NCBI GenBank assembly: GCA_902777355.1
Contig: CACYTU010000032.1
Location: 1 to 60,847, forward strand
Reading direction: 5' to 3'
DNA length: 60,847 bases
Origin: an uncultured Lachnospiraceae bacterium
GTDB lineage: Bacteria > Bacillota > Clostridia > Lachnospirales > Lachnospiraceae
A model generated the notes under the pieces. That model was not told where the DNA came from. It did no database searches and saw only the letters and a list, made by a program, of their open reading frames with translations. The translations under genes were made by a program, and so were the position numbers. Below, piece by piece: positions 53,572 to 60,847 of the stretch (position 1 is its first letter; each line of letters begins with the position of its first letter).

Positions 53572-53907
53572 GTGAAATTCTATAAAAATTTATATATCAG
53601 TCCGCGCATCCAGAATCCCGGCAGGGTGAAAAAGGATCTTGCCTGCGGAAAAGGACAGTTCATGATCTACCTTCTTGTCCTTGTCGAGGGACCTGAAGGG
53701 AGACCGCAGCTTGAGATTATGCACTGCGCCAATCTGAAGCAGGACTATTACCGGAGACGGCCTCCGTTTATTATCGGAATCGCTCAGGGAAGAGCGGACG
53801 CGATTGAAATGGTCGGGGAAATAACAAATGAAGCTTTTCGCATGACGGGAGACTGGAACGCTGCGGCTTATCTTTCCAAAAAGTCCGGTGTATCATACCG
53901 TTCATAA
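53572..53907 (+). CDS. Conserved-type protein of unknown function
   Basis: A 111-residue soluble protein with a GTG start at 53572, 5 bp after AGGAGG. It has VKFYKNLYISPRI, then MIYLLVLVEGPEGRPQLEIMHC, then PPFIIGIAQGRADAIEMV. I believe similar proteins are widespread in Lachnospiraceae with no known function. It lies directly before DUF2953 and gerW and may be in the same transcript. Confidence 0.7.
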   Translation: MKFYKNLYISPRIQNPGRVKKDLACGKGQFMIYLLVLVEGPEGRPQLEIMHCANLKQDYYRRRPPFIIGIAQGRADAIEMVGEITNEAFRMTGDWNAAAYLSKKSGVSYRS

Positions 53908-53934
53908 GAATATTTGTGAGAGGAGTACGATTGT

Positions 53935-54807
53935 ATGGCAGGTATTGTGCTGGCGGTACTCAGGATCCTGGGCTTTGCCGTCCTCATCATTTTTCTGCTC
54001 ATTCTCATTTTTCTTCTGCTGGTACTTTTCTGCCCGATCCGATATTCGTTTGCGGGGCGGGTCAATGATCCTGAGGGGAGCAGTGAGATTCTGCATCTGG
54101 ATCTGAAAAAAGATGTATCCGGCCTGATGGAGGTCACCTGGCTGAAGGGGCTGGTGCGGGCAGAAGCTTCTTTCGACGGAAAACCATGTCTTGAAGCAAA
54201 GATTTTCGGTATCTCCATTCCCTGTTCCAGACTTATGAAAAACATGGAAAAAGGAAAAAAGGGAAAAGAGAAGAAAGAAGAGAAGAAAGAAGAAAAGAAA
54301 TATTCGATTGATGAAAAGATCGAACATGTTCTGAAGCAGGTTGAAAAGATCCTGGTAAGCATCGATGACCTGATCTATGTGCTGAATACGGAAAGGGGTT
54401 ACCGCACCAGACAATTCCTGGCCCGGGTCCTGCTTCCTCCTGTCCTTAGGCTGGCACCGGAGGAATGGGGAATCACAGGAGTAGTCGGACTGGGAGATCC
54501 CGCCCGCAGCGCCAAAGTATTCTCGGTACAGGGGCTGCTCTATCCGGTCACAGCGGGTCATGTGGCGATCGGAACGGAATATGAATTATACAGATATGAC
54601 CTGTCAGCTGCCTCAAGAGGCAAGATCAGGACTATCTCTCTGGTAAGCGCCGTAATCCGTGTCTTTATGTACCGCGATTTCCGGCGTATGATTAAAAGAA
54701 TTCGCAGAGGGCCTTCCGCTTCTGCAGAAAACGGCAGCGGCCACAGAGGCAGCATCCGAAAATCAAACGGAAATAACAATAACAGTCGAAAAGAGAGTGC
54801 TGCTTAA
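53935..54807 (+). CDS. DUF2953 membrane protein (YtfI type)
   Basis: A 290-residue protein. One N-terminal transmembrane segment (about 5-32), then a DUF2953 region (LLVLFCPIRYSFAGRV..., ALFDGKP-like) and a Lys/Glu-rich linker (about 100-125, GKKGKEKKEEKKEEKK), then a second conserved part. In Bacillus the homologue ytfI precedes ytfJ (gerW), as here. It is thought to be linked to sporulation, without known activity. Confidence 0.85.
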   Translation: MAGIVLAVLRILGFAVLIIFLLILIFLLLVLFCPIRYSFAGRVNDPEGSSEILHLDLKKDVSGLMEVTWLKGLVRAEASFDGKPCLEAKIFGISIPCSRLMKNMEKGKKGKEKKEEKKEEKKYSIDEKIEHVLKQVEKILVSIDDLIYVLNTERGYRTRQFLARVLLPPVLRLAPEEWGITGVVGLGDPARSAKVFSVQGLLYPVTAGHVAIGTEYELYRYDLSAASRGKIRTISLVSAVIRVFMYRDFRRMIKRIRRGPSASAENGSGHRGSIRKSNGNNNNSRKESAA

Positions 54808-54882
54808 GGCGATATAAGGATAATAAAGCTGACGCATCATAAACTGAGTGAGCACATTGGTTTGATATCGAAAGGATTTGCG

Positions 54883-55353
54883 ATGAAAGAAGGAACAATG
54901 AGCAACGGAAACGGAAACGGGAATGGAAGCCTGCAGAAGACAAACGGCAGCAAGCAGAACGGATTCAACAGCGTATTTGATTCACTTATGCAGGGTGCAC
55001 AGGGCGTCCTCACATCAAAGACTGTGGTTGGGGAACCGATCACAATCGGCGATACGATCATTATCCCTTTGTCGGACGTCAGCATTGGCGTAGGTGCCGG
55101 AGCCAACGGAGCTGAGCGCAAAGACGGAGGCATGGGAGGGTTCTCGGCCAAAATGTCTCCTACTGCAGTCCTTGTGATCAAACATGATATGACCAAGGTG
55201 GTTAATATCAAAGATCAGACCAGCCTGACCCACATCATGGATATGGTCCCTGAGGTAATCGACAAGATCCGCACCCGCAACACCCCCATGATGTCTGATG
55301 AAGAAGCGGTCAGCAAGGCTTTCCCCAAAACTGCAGATGCCAAAAAAGAATAA
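54883..55353 (+). CDS. gerW: GerW family sporulation protein (YtfJ)
   Basis: A 156-residue protein. After a low-complexity Asn/Gly N-terminus, the YtfJ core has TVVGEPITIGDTIIIPLSDV, GVGAG and GGFSAKMSPTAVLVI. It matches the GerW family, needed for correct spore germination in Bacillus. ATG 54883 follows AAAGGA; ATG 54898 is an alternative, and the open frame starts with a TTG at 54862. Its presence suggests a spore-forming lineage. Confidence 0.9.
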   Translation: MKEGTMSNGNGNGNGSLQKTNGSKQNGFNSVFDSLMQGAQGVLTSKTVVGEPITIGDTIIIPLSDVSIGVGAGANGAERKDGGMGGFSAKMSPTAVLVIKHDMTKVVNIKDQTSLTHIMDMVPEVIDKIRTRNTPMMSDEEAVSKAFPKTADAKKE

Positions 55354-55371
55354 ACGTAATTGAACAGACTT

Positions 55372-55420
55372 TAAAAGCCTTCACTACTGCAAAGATATGA
55401 CAGCTGTGAAGGCTTTTCTT
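55372..55420 (+). terminator. Rho-independent terminator after gerW
   Basis: AAAAGCCTTCAC pairs with GTGAAGGCTTTT across a loop of about 20 nt, followed by CTT. Confidence 0.85.
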
Positions 55421-55426
55421 ACGACT

Positions 55427-55470
55427 CGGCCCGCGAAATGTATTTTCCGCCCTGCGGCGGACGCGGGCCG
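55427..55470 (+). repeat. Dispersed palindromic repeat, family A, copy 3
   Basis: GGCCCGCG pairs with CGCGGGCC around TATTTTCCGCCCTGCGGCGG. It is the most symmetric copy of the family and lacks the second hairpin found at 11965 and 17805. Confidence 0.75.
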
Positions 55471-55626
55471 GTCTCCTGTAATGTTTTTGAGGCAAAAAAA
55501 TAAATTCCGGATCAGCGACCCGAAATTTATTTTAAAGAATTCTTATTCAAAAAATAAGAGAACAGTCTTTTCATATTGTACAGAAGATTATCATCCGGCA
55601 GGAAATCCTCTGCGATACAAACTGTT

Positions 55627-55812
55627 TTATGCACGCTCGACCTTGCCCGAACGCATGCATCTGGTGCAGACATGAATCTTCTTGCTGCCGCCGGCAGTCT
55701 TCACAGCAATTCTCTGAACGTTTGCATGCCAGACTTTATTCGATCTTCTATGTGAATGGCTGACCTGATTTCCAAAGAAAGCGCCTCTGCCGCAGATATC
55801 GCACTTGGCCAT
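55627..55812 (-). CDS. rpmB: 50S ribosomal protein L28
   Basis: A 61-residue ribosomal protein starting MAKCDICGRGAFFGNQVSH, followed by HSHRRSNKVW and a second CxxC (CTRC). Zinc-binding (C+) form. The start at 55812 has AGGAGG 6 bp upstream; the open frame reaches further back to 55869. It is transcribed alone, opposite to asp23. Confidence 0.97.
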   Translation of the reverse strand: MAKCDICGRGAFFGNQVSHSHRRSNKVWHANVQRIAVKTAGGSKKIHVCTRCMRSGKVERA

Positions 55813-55932
55813 CTTAACACCTCCTAACCCTTTTAAATTCGATCCGGATTCAGTCCGGAACGTGGGCATCAGTCATGGACGCTCATTCGCAATCGTGCCG
55901 AATAGTTACAAGTTCGGAAAAACAACATTAGT

Positions 55933-55961
55933 ATATTATCAGAAAGATTTATCGAATGCAA
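55933..55961 (-). promoter_or_regulatory. Promoter of rpmB
   Basis: On the minus strand TTGCAT is followed after 17 bp by TAATAT, about 120 bp upstream of the L28 start. Confidence 0.55.
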
Positions 55962-56041
55962 GCGGAAATCTGCAGGTCTTAATAAAAAAAATGAGCCAAT
56001 TGCATAAAGTGCATAAAGTTCAAAGCTTTTCCAATTGCATA

Positions 56042-56070
56042 TTTTCTTTTTCGGCGCATTCCTGTATAAT
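56042..56070 (+). promoter_or_regulatory. Possible promoter of the asp23-fakA genes
   Basis: A perfect TATAAT at 56065-56070 with TTTTCT 17 bp upstream, about 140 bp before asp23. The -35 match is weak. Confidence 0.45.
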
Positions 56071-56211
56071 TAATTAGTCGATTTATGCGCAGAGAGGATA
56101 GAAAAGGCACAGAACTGCCCGGGACAGCTTTTCCCGGACAGGTACAGCGCATTTTCTGCCATATTCGGAAAAAAACCGTGACCGCGGTATTGAAAGGAGT
56201 AGAGTCAGTCT

Positions 56212-56574
56212 ATGAAGTCTTCATACATGAATACGCACATGGGCAACATTTCTATCGATAATGAAGTGATCGCCCAGTATGCAGGCAGTGTAGCCAATGA
56301 ATGCTTCGGGATCGTCGGTATGGCCGGCGTGAACATGAAGGAAGGTATTGTCAAGCTGCTCAAAAAAGATACGATGACTAAAGGCATCGACGTCACACTC
56401 ACATCCAACAACCGCCTTGTGATCGATTTTCACGTGATCGTTTCCTACGGTGTCAACATCAGAACTGTTGCTGATAACCTCATCGAAAGCGTGCGCTACA
56501 AGGTTGAAGAGTTTACAGGTCTTGAAATCGAGAAGATAAACATTTACGTAGAGGGTGTCAGGCTGATCGATTGA
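56212..56574 (+). CDS. Asp23/Gls24 family protein
   Basis: A 120-residue alkaline-shock-type protein. The Asp23 core shows in IDNEVIAQYAGSVANECFGIVGM and the C-terminal IEKINIYVEGVR. Such proteins sit at the membrane or cell envelope and respond to envelope stress; the exact role is unclear. It precedes fakA in many Clostridia. AAAGGAG precedes the ATG. Confidence 0.92.
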   Translation: MKSSYMNTHMGNISIDNEVIAQYAGSVANECFGIVGMAGVNMKEGIVKLLKKDTMTKGIDVTLTSNNRLVIDFHVIVSYGVNIRTVADNLIESVRYKVEEFTGLEIEKINIYVEGVRLID

Positions 56575-56670
56575 CGGATCAATACAGGCGCGGATCATCG
56601 CGGACGGTATGATCTTAATCGGGTACCTGATGATGTTTCTGCGCAAATGAAGGATTGGAAGGAGTGTGCG

Positions 56671-58401
56671 GTGAGCATGAATGAAATAAAGCAAACTGAA
56701 AATGTCCGGTCAATTGACGCAGCCCGCCTCATTGAGCTTTTTCTTGCAGGGGCTCTGAACCTTGAGGCCGGCAAAGAGTGGATAAATGAACTGAATGTGT
56801 TTCCTGTTCCGGATGGCGATACGGGCACAAATATGACTCTGACGATCAAGTCGGCTGTCTCGGAAGTGGAAAATCTCGATGATAATGCAAAATCCATGCG
56901 GGATGTGTGCAAAGCCATTTCCTCCGGATCCCTAAGGGGTGCAAGAGGCAATTCAGGTGTCATCCTCTCTCAGCTTCTGCGCGGATTCGGTAAGGTCGCG
57001 CGGGATGAGGACGAGATCACTGTGGAGATCGTCGCGGCTGCCTTTGAGAGGGCTGTGGAAACAGCCTACAAGGCAGTTATGAAGCCCAAGGAGGGCACGA
57101 TCCTTACTGTGGCCAAGGGCATTTCCGATAAAGCAAAAGAACTCGCCGCTTCGGGCGAGGAGGATTTCGCGGTCTTTATCCCCGAGGTGATCGCTTACGG
57201 AGAGGAAGTACTGGCCAAGACTCCTGACATGCTGCCCGTTCTGAAGCAGGCGGGTGTCGTGGACAGCGGCGGCCAGGGCCTGATCGAATTCCTCAAGGGC
57301 TGCTACAGCGGTTTCCTGGGCAAGGAAATCATCATCGCGGCTCCGGAACAGGAAGCTGAGTCCGGACAGGCAGAGGCTGCTGCAGAACCCGCTGAGCCGG
57401 AGATCAAATATGTATACAGCACAGCTTTCACCCTGCTTCCCGATAAGGATTTCAACAAAGCTGCTTTCAAGAGCCTCCGCAAGTATCTGGAATCCATGGG
57501 TGATGCTGTGGTCTGCGACCAGACCGAAAACGCTGTGACCGTAAAACTCAATACCAACGATCCCGGTCTGGTGATACAGAAGGGTATTCTGTACGGAGAT
57601 CTGACAGGTCTTATAATCGAGAACCGGAAGCTTGAGACGGAAGGTTCCGCAAAGGCTGCTTCCGCTGCTTTTGACACAGCGGCCAAAGACACGGAAGCCG
57701 GAGCAGGGACAGCAGAGGAAGCTGAGATCGAGATGCCTCACAAGGACGTCGGATTTATCACGGTATCCGTAGGTGACGGAATCGAGGATATTTTCCGCGG
57801 ACTGGGCGTGGATTATGTCATCTCCGGCGGACAGACTATGAATCCCAGCACGGATGATATTCTCAATGCTGTGAACAAAGTCAATGCCGACACCATCTAT
57901 GTCCTTCCCAACAACAAAAATATCGTGATGGCTGCCAGGCAGGCGGCGGAATTGACCACGGATAAAAAAGTGATAGTTATTCCGACCACCACAATTCCTC
58001 AGGGCATCACCGCTGTCATCAACTTCGCGCAGGACATTTCTCCCGAGGAAAACCGCGAGAATATGATGGCAGGAATAGAGATGGTCAAGAGCGCCGAAGT
58101 GACATACTCGATCCGCGATACGGTCCTCGATGACGTCGAGATCCACAAAGATGACATTATGGGAATCGGCGATCAGGGAATCCTCGCTGTCGGCAAAGAC
58201 AGGGATGAGACTGCTCTGGACTGCCTGGACAAGATGGTCGATGAGGACACTGAGATCATTAGTGTCTATTATGGCAAAGACGTTACTGAAGAAGAGGCGG
58301 AGGAGTTCAAATCCAAGGTACTCAAACGCTTTGATTCCTGCGATGTGGAGCTTCAGTACGGCGGACAGCCCATTTATTTCTACCTTCTTTCCGCGGAGTG
58401 A
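56671..58401 (+). CDS. fakA: Fatty acid kinase catalytic subunit FakA (DhaL/DAK2 domain)
   Basis: A 576-residue protein. The N-terminal DhaL domain (about 1-200) has the ATP/magnesium motif FPVPDGDTGTNM and GARGNSGVILSQLLRG. The middle domain and the C-terminal part with ISGGQTMNPSTDDIL are the FakA extension. With a FakB partner it phosphorylates fatty acids for membrane lipid synthesis. I chose GTG 56671, 6 bp after AAGGAG; an ATG at 56647 opens the frame upstream. A linker with Ala/Glu-rich sequence (about 235-250) is variable. Confidence 0.92.
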   Translation: MSMNEIKQTENVRSIDAARLIELFLAGALNLEAGKEWINELNVFPVPDGDTGTNMTLTIKSAVSEVENLDDNAKSMRDVCKAISSGSLRGARGNSGVILSQLLRGFGKVARDEDEITVEIVAAAFERAVETAYKAVMKPKEGTILTVAKGISDKAKELAASGEEDFAVFIPEVIAYGEEVLAKTPDMLPVLKQAGVVDSGGQGLIEFLKGCYSGFLGKEIIIAAPEQEAESGQAEAAAEPAEPEIKYVYSTAFTLLPDKDFNKAAFKSLRKYLESMGDAVVCDQTENAVTVKLNTNDPGLVIQKGILYGDLTGLIIENRKLETEGSAKAASAAFDTAAKDTEAGAGTAEEAEIEMPHKDVGFITVSVGDGIEDIFRGLGVDYVISGGQTMNPSTDDILNAVNKVNADTIYVLPNNKNIVMAARQAAELTTDKKVIVIPTTTIPQGITAVINFAQDISPEENRENMMAGIEMVKSAEVTYSIRDTVLDDVEIHKDDIMGIGDQGILAVGKDRDETALDCLDKMVDEDTEIISVYYGKDVTEEEAEEFKSKVLKRFDSCDVELQYGGQPIYFYLLSAE

Positions 58402-58511
58402 CCAGACAGGACCATATGTCTGAACTGCGAAAAAAGGCATCGGCCCCGGTCTTAAGCCGGAGGTGATGTATTTTCCGGACATTCAATATTTTTAATATGG
58501 CAATAATCTTT

Positions 58512-58543
58512 GATACCGGCTCATAAGAGCCGGTATCGTTTTT
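58512..58543 (+). terminator. Rho-independent terminator between fakA and recG
   Basis: A perfect 10-bp stem GATACCGGCT/AGCCGGTATC with a 6-nt loop, followed by GTTTTTG. It would limit read-through from fakA into recG. Confidence 0.85.
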
Positions 58544-58599
58544 GTGATACGGCCATGGGCCATGGCAATGAATCAAAGCAATGCAGCCGGGAGGATTGA

Positions 58600-60621
58600 A
58601 TGAGATTAGATGCACCGGTCAGAACACTGAAAGGGGTGGGACCAAGAGCGGAGGAAGAGTTTGCCGCAAAAGAGATCTTTACGATCGGGGATCTTCTCCG
58701 TTTTTATCCCTCTTCATACGATTATTTTGAACAGCCGATGAAGGCGGAGGATGCCCTTCCCGGGAATCACTGCACACTGAGTCTGACCATCATAGGGACG
58801 GGGGGCGTTTTTCGAAAAGGTTCCAGGTCAATCTCGCATTTTGAAGGCTGGGATGGAAGCAGCAAAGTCAGACTGACTTTTTTCAATATGCCTTATCTGA
58901 AGCAGACGCTGCAGAAAGGAACCAGTTTTGTCTTTCGCGGGGTTCTGCGTCAGACAGGGACAGGAAACAAATATCTGGAACAGCCCTGGTTTATGGAGAA
59001 GTCAAAGTACAGTCAGGTCATCGGCACTCTGCAGCCTGTATATCCGGTCATCAAAGGGACGGGAACTGCCAGAATGAGAGGGTTTCTGGCTGCAGCTCTT
59101 GAAGCAGTGAGCGGGAATGCGGACTTTCTGCCTGCGGACCAGATAAAAAAATATGATCTGATCGGCCGGATCGAAGCATTGCGCGGGATACATTTTCCGA
59201 CCGACAGGGACAATCTGCAGAAAGCCCGGAAGAGGCTGATTTTTGATGAATTCTTTTCTTTTATCATAGGGGTCAGGAGACAGAAGCAGGAGGAGGGAAA
59301 GCAGGCTGATTCCCGTCCTATGAAGACCGATGGCAGCTGGTGCAGCCGGTTTCTGAAATATCTTCCCTTTAGTCTGACCGCTGAACAGGCCATGGCCTGG
59401 GACGAAATCAGGGCGGATCTGGCGGGTAAGACCCTCATGAATCGTCTTTTGCAGGGAGATGTCGGTTCGGGCAAGACAATCCTGGCTTTTCTGGCTCTGG
59501 TTCTCTGCGCTGAGAACGGACGACAGGGTGCCCTGATGGCACCAACAGAGGTTCTGGCACGTCAGCACATGGAGGGTCTGACGGAATATCTGAAAAAAAG
59601 CGGACTGCCGGTCCGCCCGGTCCTTTTGACAGGTGCTGTCAAAGGCCGCGAGCGAAGAGAGGCCTTAAAGAGTATAGCTGACGGATCCGCGGATATTGTA
59701 ATCGGGACGCATGCCCTTTTTCAGGAAGCTGTGGACTATCATGATCTGGGACTTGTCGTCACGGATGAGCAGCACCGCTTCGGCGTGAGACAGCGCACAG
59801 GCCTGACAGAAAAGGGAAAGGACGTACCGGTCCTGGTCATGAGCGCAACGCCTATTCCCAGGACTCTGGCGATCATACTTTATGGGGAACTCCAGGTCTC
59901 CTGTCTGCGAAAGCTTCCCCCCGGAAGGATGCCCATCAAAAGTCTTGCCATCCACGAGACTCAGCGGGGCAGGGCATACGCCTTTATCTTGAAAGAGATA
60001 GAAAAAGGAAGACAGTGCTATGTGATCTGTCCGGCCGTTGAAGAAGGAGAGTCTCAGGAAATTGAAAACGTGACTGACTACAGCGAAAAACTGAGGGCAG
60101 TTCTTCCGCCTTATATCCGGATCGACTCCCTTACCGGCCGCATGAAGCCTGACGGGAAGAATGCGGTCATGAATCGTTTTTCCTCAGGTGAGACTGATAT
60201 TCTTGTGTCCACGACGGTCATTGAGGTCGGGATCAATGTACCCAACGCCACTGTGATCCTGATCGAAAACGCGGAGAGGTTCGGGCTCTCCCAGCTGCAC
60301 CAGCTGCGTGGCAGGGTCGGCAGAGGAAGAGACCAGTCTTATTGTATTTTTCTATACAGCGGAAAGGAAAAGCCGGACAGACTGGAGATTCTGGAAAAAA
60401 ATTCAAACGGTTTCGATATCGCCGAAAAAGATCTGAAAGCCAGGGGGCCGGGGGACCTGTTCGGAGTGCGCCAGAGCGGTCTTCCCCAGTTTGCTCTGGC
60501 TGATCTGTACGAGGACTCCGACATCCTTCGTCAGGCATCGGAATGCGCAGATGAAGTGCTCCGTCTAAATCCCGGGTTTTACTGCCCTGAAGAGCGCAGA
60601 GTGGACTACTCGACGATCTGA
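58600..60621 (+). CDS. recG: ATP-dependent DNA helicase RecG
   Basis: A 673-residue branch-migration helicase that reverses stalled forks. The N-terminal wedge (OB) domain spans about 1-200, the Walker A is GDVGSGKT (about 287), the DExH box is DEQH (about 389), and motif VI is QLRGRVGRGRDQS (about 570). The RecG C-terminal block is GDLFGVRQSGLPQF. Length is normal. AGGATTG precedes ATG. Confidence 0.96.
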   Translation: MRLDAPVRTLKGVGPRAEEEFAAKEIFTIGDLLRFYPSSYDYFEQPMKAEDALPGNHCTLSLTIIGTGGVFRKGSRSISHFEGWDGSSKVRLTFFNMPYLKQTLQKGTSFVFRGVLRQTGTGNKYLEQPWFMEKSKYSQVIGTLQPVYPVIKGTGTARMRGFLAAALEAVSGNADFLPADQIKKYDLIGRIEALRGIHFPTDRDNLQKARKRLIFDEFFSFIIGVRRQKQEEGKQADSRPMKTDGSWCSRFLKYLPFSLTAEQAMAWDEIRADLAGKTLMNRLLQGDVGSGKTILAFLALVLCAENGRQGALMAPTEVLARQHMEGLTEYLKKSGLPVRPVLLTGAVKGRERREALKSIADGSADIVIGTHALFQEAVDYHDLGLVVTDEQHRFGVRQRTGLTEKGKDVPVLVMSATPIPRTLAIILYGELQVSCLRKLPPGRMPIKSLAIHETQRGRAYAFILKEIEKGRQCYVICPAVEEGESQEIENVTDYSEKLRAVLPPYIRIDSLTGRMKPDGKNAVMNRFSSGETDILVSTTVIEVGINVPNATVILIENAERFGLSQLHQLRGRVGRGRDQSYCIFLYSGKEKPDRLEILEKNSNGFDIAEKDLKARGPGDLFGVRQSGLPQFALADLYEDSDILRQASECADEVLRLNPGFYCPEERRVDYSTI

Positions 60622-60635
60622 CCTGATCAGCTGTT

Positions 60636-60717
60636 TTATCATAGACCTTAAGAGCTGTTTATTCAGCTGCTGTAAATCACCACCTTTAATCATAGACCTT
60701 AAGAGCTGTTTAATCAG
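60636..60717. repeat. 51-bp direct repeat after recG, two copies
   Basis: ATCATAGACCTTAAGAGC plus TGTTT and a TCAG end occurs at 60638 and again at 60689. The remaining bases to 60847 show no gene or terminator that I can support. Confidence 0.8.
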
Positions 60718-60847
60718 GTGGTTGACTTTCGAATAATCTGACTATATTATGTTACTGATATGAAGTGACCTTTTGTCAAGTGTAAGATTTCAGCGCAACA
60801 CCTGGCAGGGCACCCCTTGCTTTAAAAGATATGACGGCATCTTGAAA

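Noticed and set aside
1-60847. tRNA or rRNA genes
   Set aside because: No cloverleaf with a GTTCRANTC arm or rRNA sequence was recognised on either strand by eye; a tRNA scan would be decisive.

Overview
The window looks like a chromosomal segment of a Firmicute of class Clostridia, most likely a Lachnospiraceae member. Evidence: ClpC, RadA and an Asp23-FakA-RecG run; a GerW (YtfJ) sporulation gene after a DUF2953 gene; DUF4250 and DUF5685 proteins that I know mainly from this group; AGGAGG-type ribosome sites; and roughly even base composition. Genus cannot be decided from the sequence alone. No rRNA, tRNA or CRISPR array was recognised.

Layout. 1-0.7 kb: remains of a mobile/defence island (serine recombinase fragment, tail of a restriction helicase, intact PD-(D/E)XK-like protein). 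1.1-3.3 kb: two paralogous secreted cysteine (tyrosine-type) phosphatases, one frameshifted by a 16-bp tandem duplication. 3.8-11.8 kb: HAD hydrolase, large lipoprotein, HisC, methyltransferase, DapF, DUF362 protein. 12.2-15.1 kb: polar amino-acid ABC importer on the minus strand with a multi-hairpin array between two of its genes. 15.3-17.5 kb: SEC-C protein and a GT4 glycosyltransferase. 17.9-20.1 kb: KtrA/KtrB potassium uptake. 20.6-22.9 kb: J-domain, DUF5685 and zinc-ribbon genes. 23.4-27.9 kb: AzlC/AzlD branched-chain amino-acid exporter opposite DUF4250-ValS. 28-33.4 kb: MBOAT acyltransferase with SGNH hydrolase, small unknown gene, EamA transporter, TPR protein. 33.9-42.2 kb: nucleotide synthesis (PyrF, PyrE; PurE, PurM, PurN, PurD) with an M29-type aminopeptidase between. 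42.6-44.5 kb: SH3/transmembrane/acidic protein. 44.7-46.6 kb: IS110-family insertion with a long non-coding flank that may encode a bridge RNA, next to a palindrome cluster. 46.7-51.5 kb: GntR regulator, ClpC, RadA, small conserved gene. 52-55.8 kb: rubrerythrin, PH-domain protein, unknown gene, DUF2953, GerW, ribosomal protein L28. 56.2-60.6 kb: Asp23, FakA, RecG.

The strongest window-wide signal is not one gene but a pattern. At least ten intergenic gaps hold short tandem arrays with units of about 14 to 51 bp, at least six genes carry in-frame tandem repeats in linker or tail regions, and several gaps hold copies of dispersed palindromic repeat families. The 16-bp duplication that breaks the first phosphatase fits the same process. 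No complete new defence or biosynthetic system is visible; the best leads are the repeat system, the paired secreted phosphatases with a possible phase switch, the IS110 flank, and several unidentified structured intergenic elements.
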